Source of the DNA: Micromonospora sp. WMMD1155
Lineage (GTDB): Bacteria > Actinomycetota > Actinomycetes > Mycobacteriales > Micromonosporaceae
DNA length: 64,000 nucleotides
Direction of reading: 5' to 3'
Assembly (NCBI RefSeq): GCF_029581275.1
Contig: NZ_CP120742.1
Coordinates: 3,456,001-3,520,000, forward strand
The notes below the pieces were generated by a model. The model saw nothing but the letters and a program-made list of their open reading frames with translations, had not been told where the DNA came from and did no database searches. The translations under genes and the position numbers were made by a program. This document shows, in pieces, positions 9,322-16,746 of this stretch. Every line of letters starts with the position of its first letter. Position 1 is the stretch's first letter.

Positions 9322-9401
9322 CAAGATCCGCGCAACTTCCCGGATGTTGCTGCTTCCGACGTGCGGGAGACACCAACATCCCTGATGTTGCGCGGATCTT
9401 G
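9322..9401. repeat. 80-bp nested inverted repeat
   Basis: Outer arms of 15 perfect base pairs (9322-9336 and 9387-9401) enclose inner 8-bp arms GGATGTTG and CAACATCC. It starts 3 bases after the heptamer array. It could act as a bidirectional terminator, a cruciform, or be a small palindromic repeat element. No gene lies from 9071 to 9469 apart from the array and this structure. Confidence 0.8.
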
Positions 9402-9469
9402 AGCGACGAGCATCCGGCGCGGGTGGCCGCATCGGCGGCCCGCGCGCACTGCCGTTGCAGTATTGAGGC

Positions 9470-9868
9470 GTGCGACGGGATCTGGGTGATGGCTGGTCGA
9501 TCGATCTCTACGGTGACTGGACGGCTGAGCGCGCCACAGACGGCGGCACAACCTGGTGTGCGCCCGGCCGCACGATCCTGGTCGTGCCCGGCGCTCCATG
9601 GCGGTGTGCCGATGGGGTCGACATCATCGCCTCGCTCGATGCCCAGCTACCGCCGGAACCCACGGTCAAGCTGGGTGAGGGGGGCCGAGGCGGGACCGGT
9701 CATCGCGCCGCCTGGGTCTACCACCACGACGGCGATGTCGAGTCCACCCTCCACGGCTACGCCTTCACCGATGAGACATACCTGGAGACGGTCTTCACCG
9801 ACAGGCACTCGGGTGACCTCGGTTGGGCCTACGACGCTTGGCGGTCGGTGACCCGATCTGCCGCATAG
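9470..9868 (+). CDS. Hypothetical protein, 132 aa
   Basis: Not recognised. A soluble, acidic, Trp-rich protein with no signal peptide or membrane helix. The balanced composition (many Asp, Tyr, Thr) looks like real protein rather than a shadow frame, and no other frame here does. GTG start; a CAGTAT hexamer ends 6 bases upstream and there is no Shine-Dalgarno, consistent with leaderless expression. It converges with the methyltransferase on the other strand, with 35 bases between the stops. Confidence 0.65.
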   Translation: MRRDLGDGWSIDLYGDWTAERATDGGTTWCAPGRTILVVPGAPWRCADGVDIIASLDAQLPPEPTVKLGEGGRGGTGHRAAWVYHHDGDVESTLHGYAFTDETYLETVFTDRHSGDLGWAYDAWRSVTRSAA

Positions 9869-9903
9869 TCGGTCGACGGGTCTCGAGCAGTGACCTGCTG
9901 GCA

Positions 9904-10542
9904 TCAACGCAGGAACGTGAAGAGGGTTCCCGAAGGTTCCAGGGGCCGCGGAGCGCTTGCGAACCGGTGAACGCCGACAGAGAATCGAACGTCGTCCGGA
10001 GCGTGGAATGCCTGCTCCACGAAGCCGGCAGCCCGAAACCACTCCCGTACCGCCGGGGTCAGGTCCGGCTCGCGCCGCGTCCTGGTCCAGATCACGGTGG
10101 CGCCCTCGGCGCAGACCTGGGGTAGGGCGGCAAGGGTTCGCTCTACGTCGGCGTCCGAGATGTTGCCGAAGACCCCGACCATGAGCAGCAGGTCGGCCGG
10201 AACCATCCCCGCGTACGACGACAGCCGGCCCGCGTCTGCCTGCCTGATCACGATGGTGGAGAGCCCGGCCTGAGCGGCGGCGGCCTGAGCGGCCGCCACA
10301 TTGCCCGCGTCGTTCTCAAGAAGGGTCGCGCGTACGCGTTGAGCATCAGACCTGGAGGCGAGGACGCCGATGAGGTCTCGGCCCTGCCCCGCGCACACGC
10401 TCACCACAGTCAGCCGCTCGTCGGAACGCTGCTCGAGCCACGACGCAATGTGCTGCTGCACCAGGCGCAGTCGACGCGACAGCGGGGATGTTTCATCGGC
10501 ATAGGGCTCATGCCACGCCTGCCAGTGTGTCTGGGCGGTCAT
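9904..10542 (-). CDS. Class I SAM-dependent methyltransferase
   Basis: A 212-aa protein with a Rossmann-type motif I (VVSVCAGQGRDLIGVL, about 46-61), an acidic strand-2 end (LLENDAGN) that would bind the SAM ribose, and a later LLLMVGVFGNI segment typical of methyltransferase motif IV/V. The substrate is unknown; the Trp/His-rich N terminus (HWQAWHEPY) resembles small-molecule methyltransferases of actinobacteria. ATG start without Shine-Dalgarno; on the minus strand CACCGT sits 7 bases upstream, again suggesting a leaderless mRNA. It is convergent with the preceding gene. Confidence 0.8.
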   Translation of the reverse strand: MTAQTHWQAWHEPYADETSPLSRRLRLVQQHIASWLEQRSDERLTVVSVCAGQGRDLIGVLASRSDAQRVRATLLENDAGNVAAAQAAAAQAGLSTIVIRQADAGRLSSYAGMVPADLLLMVGVFGNISDADVERTLAALPQVCAEGATVIWTRTRREPDLTPAVREWFRAAGFVEQAFHAPDDVRFSVGVHRFASAPRPLEPSGTLFTFLR

Positions 10543-10679
10543 TCGGGCAACGGTGCCAGGCCGATGCTCACACCGAGGCTGCGCCGGGCCGTCGGAGGCC
10601 GATCGCGGCCGACCAACGACGACCAGGAGTGACGGTGTGCCCAGGGGATGATCGGTCTGCCAGCTCGCCGGTCCGCGCC

Positions 10680-11174
10680 CTACCGGTAGTTGGTGAACTG
10701 GAGGGCGACGCCGAAGTCCTCGCCCTTGAGCAGTGCGATGACCGCCTGGAGGTCGTCCCGCTTCTTGCCGGTTACCCGCAGCTGGTCGCCCTGGATCTGG
10801 GCCTGCACGCCCTTGGGGCCCTCGTCGCGGATCTTCTTGCTGATCGCCTTGGCCTTGTCCGTCTCGATGCCCTGGATCACCTTGCAGTCGATCTTGAAGG
10901 TCTTGCCCGACGGGCGCGGATCACCGGCGTCCAGCGACTTCAGCGAAATGTTCCGCTTGACCAACTTCTCCTTGAACACGTCCAGCGCCGCCCGCACCCG
11001 CTCCTCGGTCTCCGCCTGAAGGCCGATCGCCTCCTCGCCGGACCAGGAGATCTCAGCGCCGGTGCCGCGGAAGTCGAACCGCGTCGCGAGCTCCTTCTCC
11101 GCCTGCCGAAGGGCGTTGTCGACCTCCTGGCGGTCAACCTTGCTCACGATGTCGAACGACGGGTTCGCTGCCAT
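10680..11174 (-). CDS. yajQ: YajQ family protein (UPF0234, c-di-GMP-binding type)
   Basis: A 164-aa YajQ protein. It begins [19 protein letters not shown] and ends [11 protein letters not shown], both hallmark ends of the family, which has two ferredoxin-like domains. YajQ homologues in Xanthomonas and Pseudomonas bind c-di-GMP and act on transcription; this has not been shown for actinobacteria as far as I know. ATG start preceded on the minus strand by a CAGGAG Shine-Dalgarno. A GGDEF-EAL gene lies 1.1 kb away, beyond tRNA-Tyr, so the ligand may be made or degraded by a neighbour. Confidence 0.93.
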   Translation of the reverse strand: MAANPSFDIVSKVDRQEVDNALRQAEKELATRFDFRGTGAEISWSGEEAIGLQAETEERVRAALDVFKEKLVKRNISLKSLDAGDPRPSGKTFKIDCKVIQGIETDKAKAISKKIRDEGPKGVQAQIQGDQLRVTGKKRDDLQAVIALLKGEDFGVALQFTNYR

Positions 11175-11252
11175 GTTTCTGCTCCTGCTGTCCGGCGGTC
11201 TGGGCCTGCCGTCGGCCGCCGACCAGCGGCACGACCCCCTGACCGTACCCGG

Positions 11253-11283
11253 TTGCGTTGGTGCCGGGGGGAGCCGCTATCCT
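11253..11283 (+). promoter_or_regulatory. Candidate promoter for tRNA-Tyr
   Basis: TTGCGT (11253-11258), a 19-base spacer and TATCCT (11278-11283), ending 38 bases before the mature tRNA. The spacer is long, so the -35 is uncertain. Confidence 0.45.
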
Positions 11284-11321
11284 TGCTTCCGCCGCCGCGT
11301 TACGACGCGGTGGGGTGCCCT

Positions 11322-11405
11322 GGCGGGTTGCCCGAGCGGCCAATGGGAGCGGACTGTAAATCCGTCGCGAAAGCTTCAGAGGTTCGAATCCTCTACCCGC
11401 CACCA
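11322..11405 (+). tRNA. tRNA-Tyr (anticodon GTA)
   Basis: The acceptor GGCGGGT pairs with ACCCGCC. The D-arm, anticodon loop CTGTAAA, a long class II variable arm and the T-arm GAGGTTCGAATCCTC are all present. CCA is encoded at 11403-11405. The class II arm with GTA identifies tyrosine. Confidence 0.97.
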
Positions 11406-11414
11406 GGTGCAGAC

Positions 11415-11452
11415 ACGGCCCCTGAACAGCAGAGATGCTGATCGGGGGCCGT
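11415..11452 (+). terminator. Terminator after tRNA-Tyr
   Basis: Outer arms ACGGCCCC (11415-11422) and GGGGCCGT (11445-11452) enclose an inner CAGCA/TGCTG hairpin. It begins 10 bases after the tRNA. Confidence 0.7.
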
Positions 11453-12043
11453 TGTCATGTCTCCGGCCGACCCCAGCCGAACTGCGGGAGGTGGTCCGGC
11501 GGCTGAGGGCGTCCTGAGGACGGAGTCGGCAGCGTCAGCTCGACGGAATTCGTCTGGTGCGGCGGACCGGCACAGCCCAGGTGGGGGCGTGCGTATCCGC
11601 ACCGTCGATGCGGGGTAGGCGATCCGACTGACGCCGGCGCTGGTCACGTATGCGGCCGCACGGGGGTGCTCTCCGTCTGTAACGAATCCGCCGGGGGGCT
11701 GGCGCGATGGCGGTAAGACGGTATGGTTGTCGATGGCCGATACGGAGAGCGAGCATCGACATACCGCCTCCAGGTGTTACGTACGGTGACCGTCGCGCTG
11801 GAAGCAGTGAGCGTCGGACGGCTGGACCGAATTGTGGTGAAGGTCGTATTGAGCGTTCTGTGAAGCGGTGAGCTGCCCCGCAGGCGTGTGATCTGGCCCG
11901 GTGCGACGAGGGCGGTCGGCCGAACGGCGGGAAGTCACAGACGGTGGGGTCAGTCGGGGCGTCCACCACTTTTCTGGCTGCCAGCCCTATGGCACCATCG
12001 TGGAATCTTTATCCACGCTGCACATCTTCCGACAGGAGCGATA
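11453..12043. other. 590-base gap before the peptide and GGDEF-EAL genes
   Basis: No convincing gene is seen. A 144-codon minus-strand frame is Arg/Pro-rich and looks like a shadow. An imperfect inverted repeat has perfect 8-bp arms TGTCGATG (11728-11735) and CATCGACA (11754-11761). No c-di-GMP riboswitch core was found. The gap may hold a long leader or a small RNA for the downstream genes. Confidence 0.5.
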
Positions 12044-12217
12044 ATGTCTGGTCGTAGGTTGGGCCGACTGAGCGGGTCGCTTCTCCTTCTTCTCGCTGCC
12101 GCCGCCATCGTCGGATTCAACGCCGGTCTCTACGACGGCATGGCCGATGCTTACCAGGCCACCGACATCATCTGGACCATCGGCACAGAGAGCGCTGTCG
12201 TCGACAGCGGCCGCTGA
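12044..12217 (+). CDS. 57-aa small membrane or secreted peptide
   Basis: Not a family I recognise. The N terminus is MSGRRLGRLSGSLLLLLAAAAIVGFNAG: basic residues, then one hydrophobic core (about 11-25), fitting a signal peptide or membrane anchor. The remaining 30 residues are acidic and aromatic (YDGMADAYQATDIIWTIG). A Shine-Dalgarno (GACAGGAGCGATA) supports the ATG at 12044; upstream in-frame codons lack one. The stop is 58 bases before the GGDEF-EAL start, so the two are probably co-transcribed, and the peptide may modulate that membrane enzyme. Confidence 0.7.
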   Translation: MSGRRLGRLSGSLLLLLAAAAIVGFNAGLYDGMADAYQATDIIWTIGTESAVVDSGR

Positions 12218-12275
12218 GCGGTTCCGCCGTCATCGCCACCGGACGGCGGGGGCCGAAGAAGCCGTAGGGAGCGAC

Positions 12276-14801
12276 ATGGCGCAGCGTGATCGCTCGCGAC
12301 GATCAGCAGATCGGGCCTGGTTCATCACCGGGCCATTGGCGCTGTTCGCGGCTATTTGTTCCCTGGTCACGGGGCTGGTGTCTGATCCGCCGTTCGGTGA
12401 CTGGCTGTTGGCGGCCGCGTTGCTGGTCGCGATGGTCGGCATCGGCATGCCGGTCCTCAACTTCGTCATCCGGCGGCAGTCGTTCGGCGTGACGCTGACC
12501 GAGATTCCGCTGGTCCTCGCACTCTTTCTGCTGCCACCGTTGACCGTCGTCGTGATCTACACGGTGGCGTCCATGCTCACGCAGACGCGCCACCGGTTCG
12601 CGCCCGTCAAGTTCTGGTTCAACGTGGCCAAGGCGGCCGCCGGCACGTCTCTCGCGGTCCTCGTCCTTGAGGCGCTGCCACCCCTCGAAAAGGTGGAACC
12701 GGGCACCTGGCTGGGGCTGTTCGCGGCCGTCACCGCGGTGATCCTCGTCAGTCTGGTGGCCGTGGTCGGCGTGCACACGCTGTTGCAGGGCTGGCAGGCG
12801 GGACGGGACGCCCTGCGCACCGCGCCCCCAGCGCTCCTCACCGCAGCGATCAACGCCTCACTCGGTCTGATCATCCTGATCGCCGTCACCACCACGTGGT
12901 GGTCTGTGCTGCTGCTGGCCTCGCTGGGTGCGGCCCTCGTGCTGGTCTACCGCTCCTACGCGGCGTTCTTCCGCCAGCACCGGACGCTGGCCGCGATGTA
13001 CGAGCTGACCCGCGCGATCGCGGAGCAGGGCCAGGATGGTGCGCTCGTCGATGCTCTCCTGGGTCGGGTCCGAGCGCTGATGCAGGCCGAATACGCGACA
13101 CTCTGGCTGCCCGCCCAGGGCCGTCATCCCGAGGTGCTGCTCACCGCCCGGGTCGACGATTCGGGCCTGCTGGACGTCGTGCCGACGCCGCCGTCCCTCC
13201 GGCAGCGAGCCGCGGACGAGGGACGGACCCTCGCGGTGGGGCGTGCCTTCGACGACGAGTCGCACGAGCGACAGGCACTGAGTCAGGGCAAGATCAAGGA
13301 CGTCATCGTGGTGCCGCTCCGTTCCGGCCAAGCGGTCATCGGCACGCTGGAAGTCGCCAACCGGCTCAGCGACGTCGGTCATTTCACCCGTAGCGACATC
13401 CCCATCTTCGAGACCGTGGCGGCGCACGCGGCGGTGGCGTTGGAGAATTCCCGCCTGGTGGACCGGCTGCGGCACGACGCCTACCACGACGCGTTGACCC
13501 GGCTGCCCAACCGGCGGCGGATCACCGACGCGCTGGACGAGTCGGTCAAGATCCGGCTGCCCGGTGAGGTGGTGGCGCTGCTGCTCTTCGACGTCGACGG
13601 GTTGCGGCAGGTCAACGAGTCCCTCGGTCACGCGGCGGGGGACAAGGTCCTCGCCGAGGTCGCCAGCCGGTTGCGGGCCAGCGCGCCGTCGGCGGCGCTG
13701 GTCGGCCGGGCGGGTGGCGACGAGTTCCTGGTGACGTTGCGGTTGGAGAGCGCCGAGGCCGCGCTGGAGTTGGCCGCCCAACTGCGCGACCAGATCCGCG
13801 ACGAGATGGTGTTCGACGCGCTCACCCTGGACGTGAACACCGCCGTCGGGGTGGCGGTACACCCGGATCATGGAAGCGATGCGGCGACCCTGCTCCTGCG
13901 GGTCGACCTGGCGGCCACGGCGGCGAAGTCGGTGCCGGGCAGCGTGCAGCTCTTCAACCCGGCTCTGGAGTCCCGGTCGCTGCGTCGGCTCGGTCTGGCC
14001 GGCGATCTGCGCCGAGCGTTGGACGACGACGAGCTGGAGGTCTACTTCCAGCCGAAGGTGACCCTGCGGGACCGGCGTCTGGTGGGTGTCGAGTGCCTGG
14101 CCCGGTGGGAGCATCCGACGCATGGCACTGTCGCCCCGGAGGACTTCGTGGCGGTGGCCGAGCACACCGGTCAGTTGAGCCGACTCACGGAGGTGGTGCT
14201 CCGGGAGGGGCTGCGCCGCAGCCGGGACTGGGCGCTGGCCGACCAACCGCTGCCCATCGCCGTCAACCTCGCGGCCCGCACGCTGACCGACCAGGACTTC
14301 CCGGAGCGGGTGCGGGAGCTGCTGAGCGAGTACCGGGTGCCGGCGCAGCGTCTCACCCTGGAGATCACCGAGTCGGGGGTGCTGGACGGCACGGACCGGC
14401 CCATCCCGACCCTGCAGCGGCTGCGCGACCTCGGCGTCCGGCTGTCGGTGGACGACTTCGGCACGGGCGACTCGTCCCTGGCGCACCTACGCCGGCTGCC
14501 GGTGCACGAGGTGAAGGTGGACCGCTCCTTCGTGCAGGGCATGGCGACCGACCCGGGGGACCTGGCCATCGTCAACGCGGTGGTGACTCTCTCGCAGCAG
14601 TTCGGCCTGGCCGTGGTCGCCGAGGGCGTGGAGAGTGAGCTGACGCTGGAGCTTCTCCAGGACATCGGCTGCGAGATCGGGCAGGGCTTCCTGTTCAGCA
14701 GGCCGCTGCCGTACGAGCGGTTGGCCGCCTGGTTCGGTGCTCAGGTCGAGCCGGAGACGACCGCCGAAGGGGAGCTTCCGCGCCTTCGAGTAGTGCCCTG
14801 A
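12276..14801 (+). CDS. Membrane GGDEF-EAL protein (c-di-GMP synthesis/turnover)
   Basis: 841 aa: about eight membrane helices (about 14-230), a GAF-like sensor region (about 250-395), a GGDEF domain with intact GGDEF at 480-484, and an EAL domain to the C terminus. The RxxD product-inhibition site before GGDEF is absent (PSAA at that place). The EAL signature reads ECL at 606-608, but the other catalytic positions are present (VNLAAR, EITESG, DDFGTG, VKVDRS, AEGVE, GQG). It may make, degrade or sense c-di-GMP. The ATG has a Shine-Dalgarno (TAGGGAGCGAC); the open frame upstream overlaps the peptide gene and is not membrane-like. Confidence 0.92.
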   Translation: MAQRDRSRRSADRAWFITGPLALFAAICSLVTGLVSDPPFGDWLLAAALLVAMVGIGMPVLNFVIRRQSFGVTLTEIPLVLALFLLPPLTVVVIYTVASMLTQTRHRFAPVKFWFNVAKAAAGTSLAVLVLEALPPLEKVEPGTWLGLFAAVTAVILVSLVAVVGVHTLLQGWQAGRDALRTAPPALLTAAINASLGLIILIAVTTTWWSVLLLASLGAALVLVYRSYAAFFRQHRTLAAMYELTRAIAEQGQDGALVDALLGRVRALMQAEYATLWLPAQGRHPEVLLTARVDDSGLLDVVPTPPSLRQRAADEGRTLAVGRAFDDESHERQALSQGKIKDVIVVPLRSGQAVIGTLEVANRLSDVGHFTRSDIPIFETVAAHAAVALENSRLVDRLRHDAYHDALTRLPNRRRITDALDESVKIRLPGEVVALLLFDVDGLRQVNESLGHAAGDKVLAEVASRLRASAPSAALVGRAGGDEFLVTLRLESAEAALELAAQLRDQIRDEMVFDALTLDVNTAVGVAVHPDHGSDAATLLLRVDLAATAAKSVPGSVQLFNPALESRSLRRLGLAGDLRRALDDDELEVYFQPKVTLRDRRLVGVECLARWEHPTHGTVAPEDFVAVAEHTGQLSRLTEVVLREGLRRSRDWALADQPLPIAVNLAARTLTDQDFPERVRELLSEYRVPAQRLTLEITESGVLDGTDRPIPTLQRLRDLGVRLSVDDFGTGDSSLAHLRRLPVHEVKVDRSFVQGMATDPGDLAIVNAVVTLSQQFGLAVVAEGVESELTLELLQDIGCEIGQGFLFSRPLPYERLAAWFGAQVEPETTAEGELPRLRVVP

Positions 14802-14832
14802 GCAGGGCGGGAACCATCACCGGGGATCCGAT

Positions 14833-14861
14833 TTCACCTGTCGAGCCGGGCCGTGTACTCT
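14833..14861 (+). promoter_or_regulatory. Promoter for tRNA-Thr
   Basis: TTCACC, a 17-base spacer and TACTCT (14856-14861), ending 33 bases before the tRNA. The TACTCT -10 recurs at other translation-related promoters in this window. Confidence 0.65.
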
Positions 14862-14894
14862 TACTCCTGCGCGCCCCACGGGGAGATCGCGCAG

Positions 14895-14967
14895 GCCCCC
14901 TTAGCTCAGTCGGCAGAGCGTCTCCATGGTAAGGAGAAGGTCTACGGTTCGATTCCGTAAGGGGGCT
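14895..14967 (+). tRNA. tRNA-Thr (anticodon GGT)
   Basis: Complete cloverleaf of 73 bases without encoded CCA. The acceptor GCCCCCT pairs with AGGGGGC, the anticodon stem TCTCC/GGAGA holds the loop ATGGTAA, and the T-loop is GTTCGATTC. Confidence 0.97.
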
Positions 14968-14991
14968 CGAGGGTTCAGCTGGACCCATCGC

Positions 14992-15064
14992 AGCGGTGTA
15001 GCTCAGATGGTAGAGCAAGCGGCTCATAATCGCTGTGTCGCCGGTTCAAGTCCGGCCACCGCTA
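14992..15064 (+). tRNA. tRNA-Met (anticodon CAT), elongator type
   Basis: 73-base cloverleaf without CCA. The acceptor AGCGGTG pairs with CACCGCT, the anticodon loop is CTCATAA, and the T-arm is GCCGGTTCAAGTCCGGC. The first pair A-U and the position next to tRNA-Thr and rpmG fit the elongator rather than the initiator. A CAT-bearing tRNA-Ile2 is less likely. Confidence 0.92.
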
Positions 15065-15123
15065 CTCTCGTCTTCCGGGCTCGTTGCCGGTGGTCGTAAG
15101 AATGGGCGCTTCTGGCGCCCACT

Positions 15124-15153
15124 TTGCATGTCCGCGCTGTCAGCGTCTAGGCT
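15124..15153 (+). promoter_or_regulatory. Candidate promoter for rpmG
   Basis: TTGCAT (15124-15129), an 18-base spacer and TAGGCT (15148-15153), ending 43 bases before the rpmG GTG. Confidence 0.5.
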
Positions 15154-15196
15154 GGCGCGTCGTAGTTGTTTCCGTTAGCGAGGAAGGCACTCCGCC

Positions 15197-15364
15197 GTGG
15201 CGAAGGCTACCGATGTCCGGCCGAAGATCACTTTGGCGTGTGTGGAGTGCAAGGAGCGCAACTACATCACGCGCAAGAACCGGCGCAACGACCCCGACCG
15301 CATCGAGCTGAAGAAGTTCTGCCCGCGTGACGGTCGGCACACGGTCCACCGCGAGACCCGCTGA
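15197..15364 (+). CDS. rpmG: 50S ribosomal protein L33
   Basis: A small 55-aa L33 of the large subunit E-site region. The sequence ([20 protein letters not shown], then [20 protein letters not shown], ending HRETR) is clearly L33. Zinc-type L33 normally has two CxxC pairs. Here the first is intact (CVEC, residues 15 and 18), but the second reads CPRD, so the fourth cysteine is Asp. It may bind zinc differently or not at all. GTG start after an AGGAAGG Shine-Dalgarno. It lies between tRNA-Met and hadA, the conserved actinobacterial position. Confidence 0.95.
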   Translation: MAKATDVRPKITLACVECKERNYITRKNRRNDPDRIELKKFCPRDGRHTVHRETR

Positions 15365-15369
15365 TCCGT

Positions 15370-15388
15370 GGCCGGCTTCGCGCCGGCC
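15370..15388 (+). terminator. Hairpin after rpmG
   Basis: GGCCGGC, loop TTCGC, GCCGGCC, located 6 bases after the rpmG stop. Confidence 0.55.
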
Positions 15389-15403
15389 GTTGTCGAAGCT
15401 CTA

Positions 15404-15468
15404 GCAATCGCCGATCTGACCGGTTTGGCGCGGCTCCGCCGCCGCCTGCCGATCGGATCGGCGATTGC
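15404..15468. repeat. Inverted repeat between rpmG and hadA
   Basis: Perfect 13-bp arms GCAATCGCCGATC (15404-15416) and GATCGGCGATTGC (15456-15468) are separated by 39 bases. The right arm ends 9 bases before the hadA -10-like hexamer, so it could be an operator or a second terminator. Confidence 0.6.
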
Positions 15469-15489
15469 GCTTGCGTGTAGGTTCGCGGC

Positions 15490-15936
15490 ATGTCTCTGGA
15501 CCCTTCCTTCGTCGGCCGGACCTATCCGCCGACCGCCCCCTACCAGGTGGGCCGAGAAAAGATCCGTGAGTTCGCCAGCGCCATCGGGGCCACGGACCCG
15601 GCTCATCACGACCCGGAGGCTGCTCGGGCGCTGGGGCACGGCGACGTGGTGGCCCCGCCGACCTTCCCGGTGATCGTCACGATGGCCGCCACCCGTCAGA
15701 TCATCGAGGATCCGGACCTGGGCGTCGACTACAGCCGCCTGGTGCACGGCGACCAGCGGTTCGCGTACACCCGGCCGGTCGTCGCGGGCGACGAGCTGGT
15801 CTGCACCAACACCATCGAGGACGTCAGCACCCGGGGTGGGCACGGCTTCCTGACCACGCGCACCGACGTGAGCACCGTCGGCGGGGAACCGGTGGTCGCC
15901 GTCTGGGCCAGGTACGTCATTCGCGGGGAGGGCTGA
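15490..15936 (+). CDS. hadA: (3R)-hydroxyacyl-ACP dehydratase subunit HadA-like
   Basis: A 148-aa single hot-dog-fold protein of the MaoC/FAS1-like dehydratase N-terminal family (formerly UPF0336). It shares its order with Mycobacterium, where hadA and hadB follow rpmG and form a heterodimeric FAS-II dehydratase with HadA as the structural partner. In a non-mycolate genus the exact fatty-acid substrate is inferred. ATG without Shine-Dalgarno: TAGGTT ends 6 bases upstream, a leaderless pattern. It is followed by hadB with a 1-base gap. Confidence 0.88.
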   Translation: MSLDPSFVGRTYPPTAPYQVGREKIREFASAIGATDPAHHDPEAARALGHGDVVAPPTFPVIVTMAATRQIIEDPDLGVDYSRLVHGDQRFAYTRPVVAGDELVCTNTIEDVSTRGGHGFLTTRTDVSTVGGEPVVAVWARYVIRGEG

Positions 15937-15937
15937 G

Positions 15938-16330
15938 ATGGAGCTGCCGACCAAGACGTTCCGGGTGACCCGCGCCGACCTGGTGCAGTACGCGGGCGCC
16001 TCGGGTGACTTCAACCCGATCCACTGGAGTGACCGGGTCGCCACCAAGGTCGGTCTGCCCGGGGTGATCGCCCACGGCATGTTCACCATGGCGCTGGTCG
16101 GCCGGGCGGTCACCGAGTGGGCCGGAGCGCCCGACGCGGTGGTCGAGTACGGGGTCCGGTTCACCCGACCGGTTGTTGTTCCCGACGACGACCAGGGCAC
16201 CGAGATCGAGGTCACCGCCAAGGTCCGTGAGGTCACCGAGGACGGCCTGACCCGACTCGACGTGACCGCGACCTGTCTGGGCGAGAAGGTGCTCTCGCAG
16301 GCCCGCGCGACGATCCGTGCGGCCCGCTGA
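15938..16330 (+). CDS. hadB: (3R)-hydroxyacyl-ACP dehydratase subunit HadB-like (MaoC)
   Basis: The 130-aa MaoC-like catalytic subunit. The hydratase-2 motif is visible: YAGASGDFNPIHW (about 19-31) contains the catalytic Asp and His, followed by GVIAHGMFTMALVGR. It is expected to dehydrate 3-hydroxyacyl-ACP with HadA. The ATG starts 1 base after the hadA stop, so the two are co-translated. A perfect palindromic terminator follows. Confidence 0.9.
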   Translation: MELPTKTFRVTRADLVQYAGASGDFNPIHWSDRVATKVGLPGVIAHGMFTMALVGRAVTEWAGAPDAVVEYGVRFTRPVVVPDDDQGTEIEVTAKVREVTEDGLTRLDVTATCLGEKVLSQARATIRAAR

Positions 16331-16333
16331 ACC

Positions 16334-16357
16334 CTCCCCGCCACGCGTGGCGGGGAG
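16334..16357 (+). terminator. Palindromic terminator after hadB
   Basis: A 24-base perfect palindrome (CTCCCCGCCACG and its complement) starts 3 bases after the stop. It also precedes the tRNA-Trp promoter. Confidence 0.75.
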
Positions 16358-16362
16358 ACCGG

Positions 16363-16392
16363 TTGGGAAAGTCGGGGGGCTACCCGTACACT
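16363..16392 (+). promoter_or_regulatory. Promoter for tRNA-Trp / secE-nusG
   Basis: TTGGGA (16363-16368), an 18-base spacer and TACACT (16387-16392), 67 bases before the tRNA. Confidence 0.6.
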
Positions 16393-16459
16393 GGTCCGCC
16401 GTGGGGCAAGTGACCCCTGCTCGGTCGTCTGTGACCGCGTGGGGCGAGTGTTGCCGCAC

Positions 16460-16532
<73 letters not shown>

Positions 16533-16746
16533 CGCCTCAGGCCTGACCGTTCCCGTGGGTCGCGCCGCCAGCATGGCGGCGTCCGGCCCGTGGTGGTGGC
16601 ATCGGCGGGGTGGTTCCGAGGCGATCGGGCCCCTCCGGATGATCCACCGGCCGCGGCCCGTCGCGGGACGGTTGGGCCCGGCTGGCGTGACCAGCGCCGC
16701 GTACGCCGCCCGGCGTGCGACCCGAGATTCCGCGACGGAGGGCGAA

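Noticed and set aside
8829..9851. Open frames in several registers across the heptamer array, encoding Leu-Arg-Ala-Pro repeats
   Set aside because: A 7-base repeat without stops opens all frames. Different frames give the same pattern, so none is evidence of coding.
11535..11969. 144-codon minus-strand frame in the gap before the small peptide gene
   Set aside because: Arg/Pro-rich, no Shine-Dalgarno, no recognisable domain. More likely non-coding.
11453..12043. c-di-GMP riboswitch upstream of the GGDEF-EAL operon
   Set aside because: The conserved GEMM-I core could not be found by eye.
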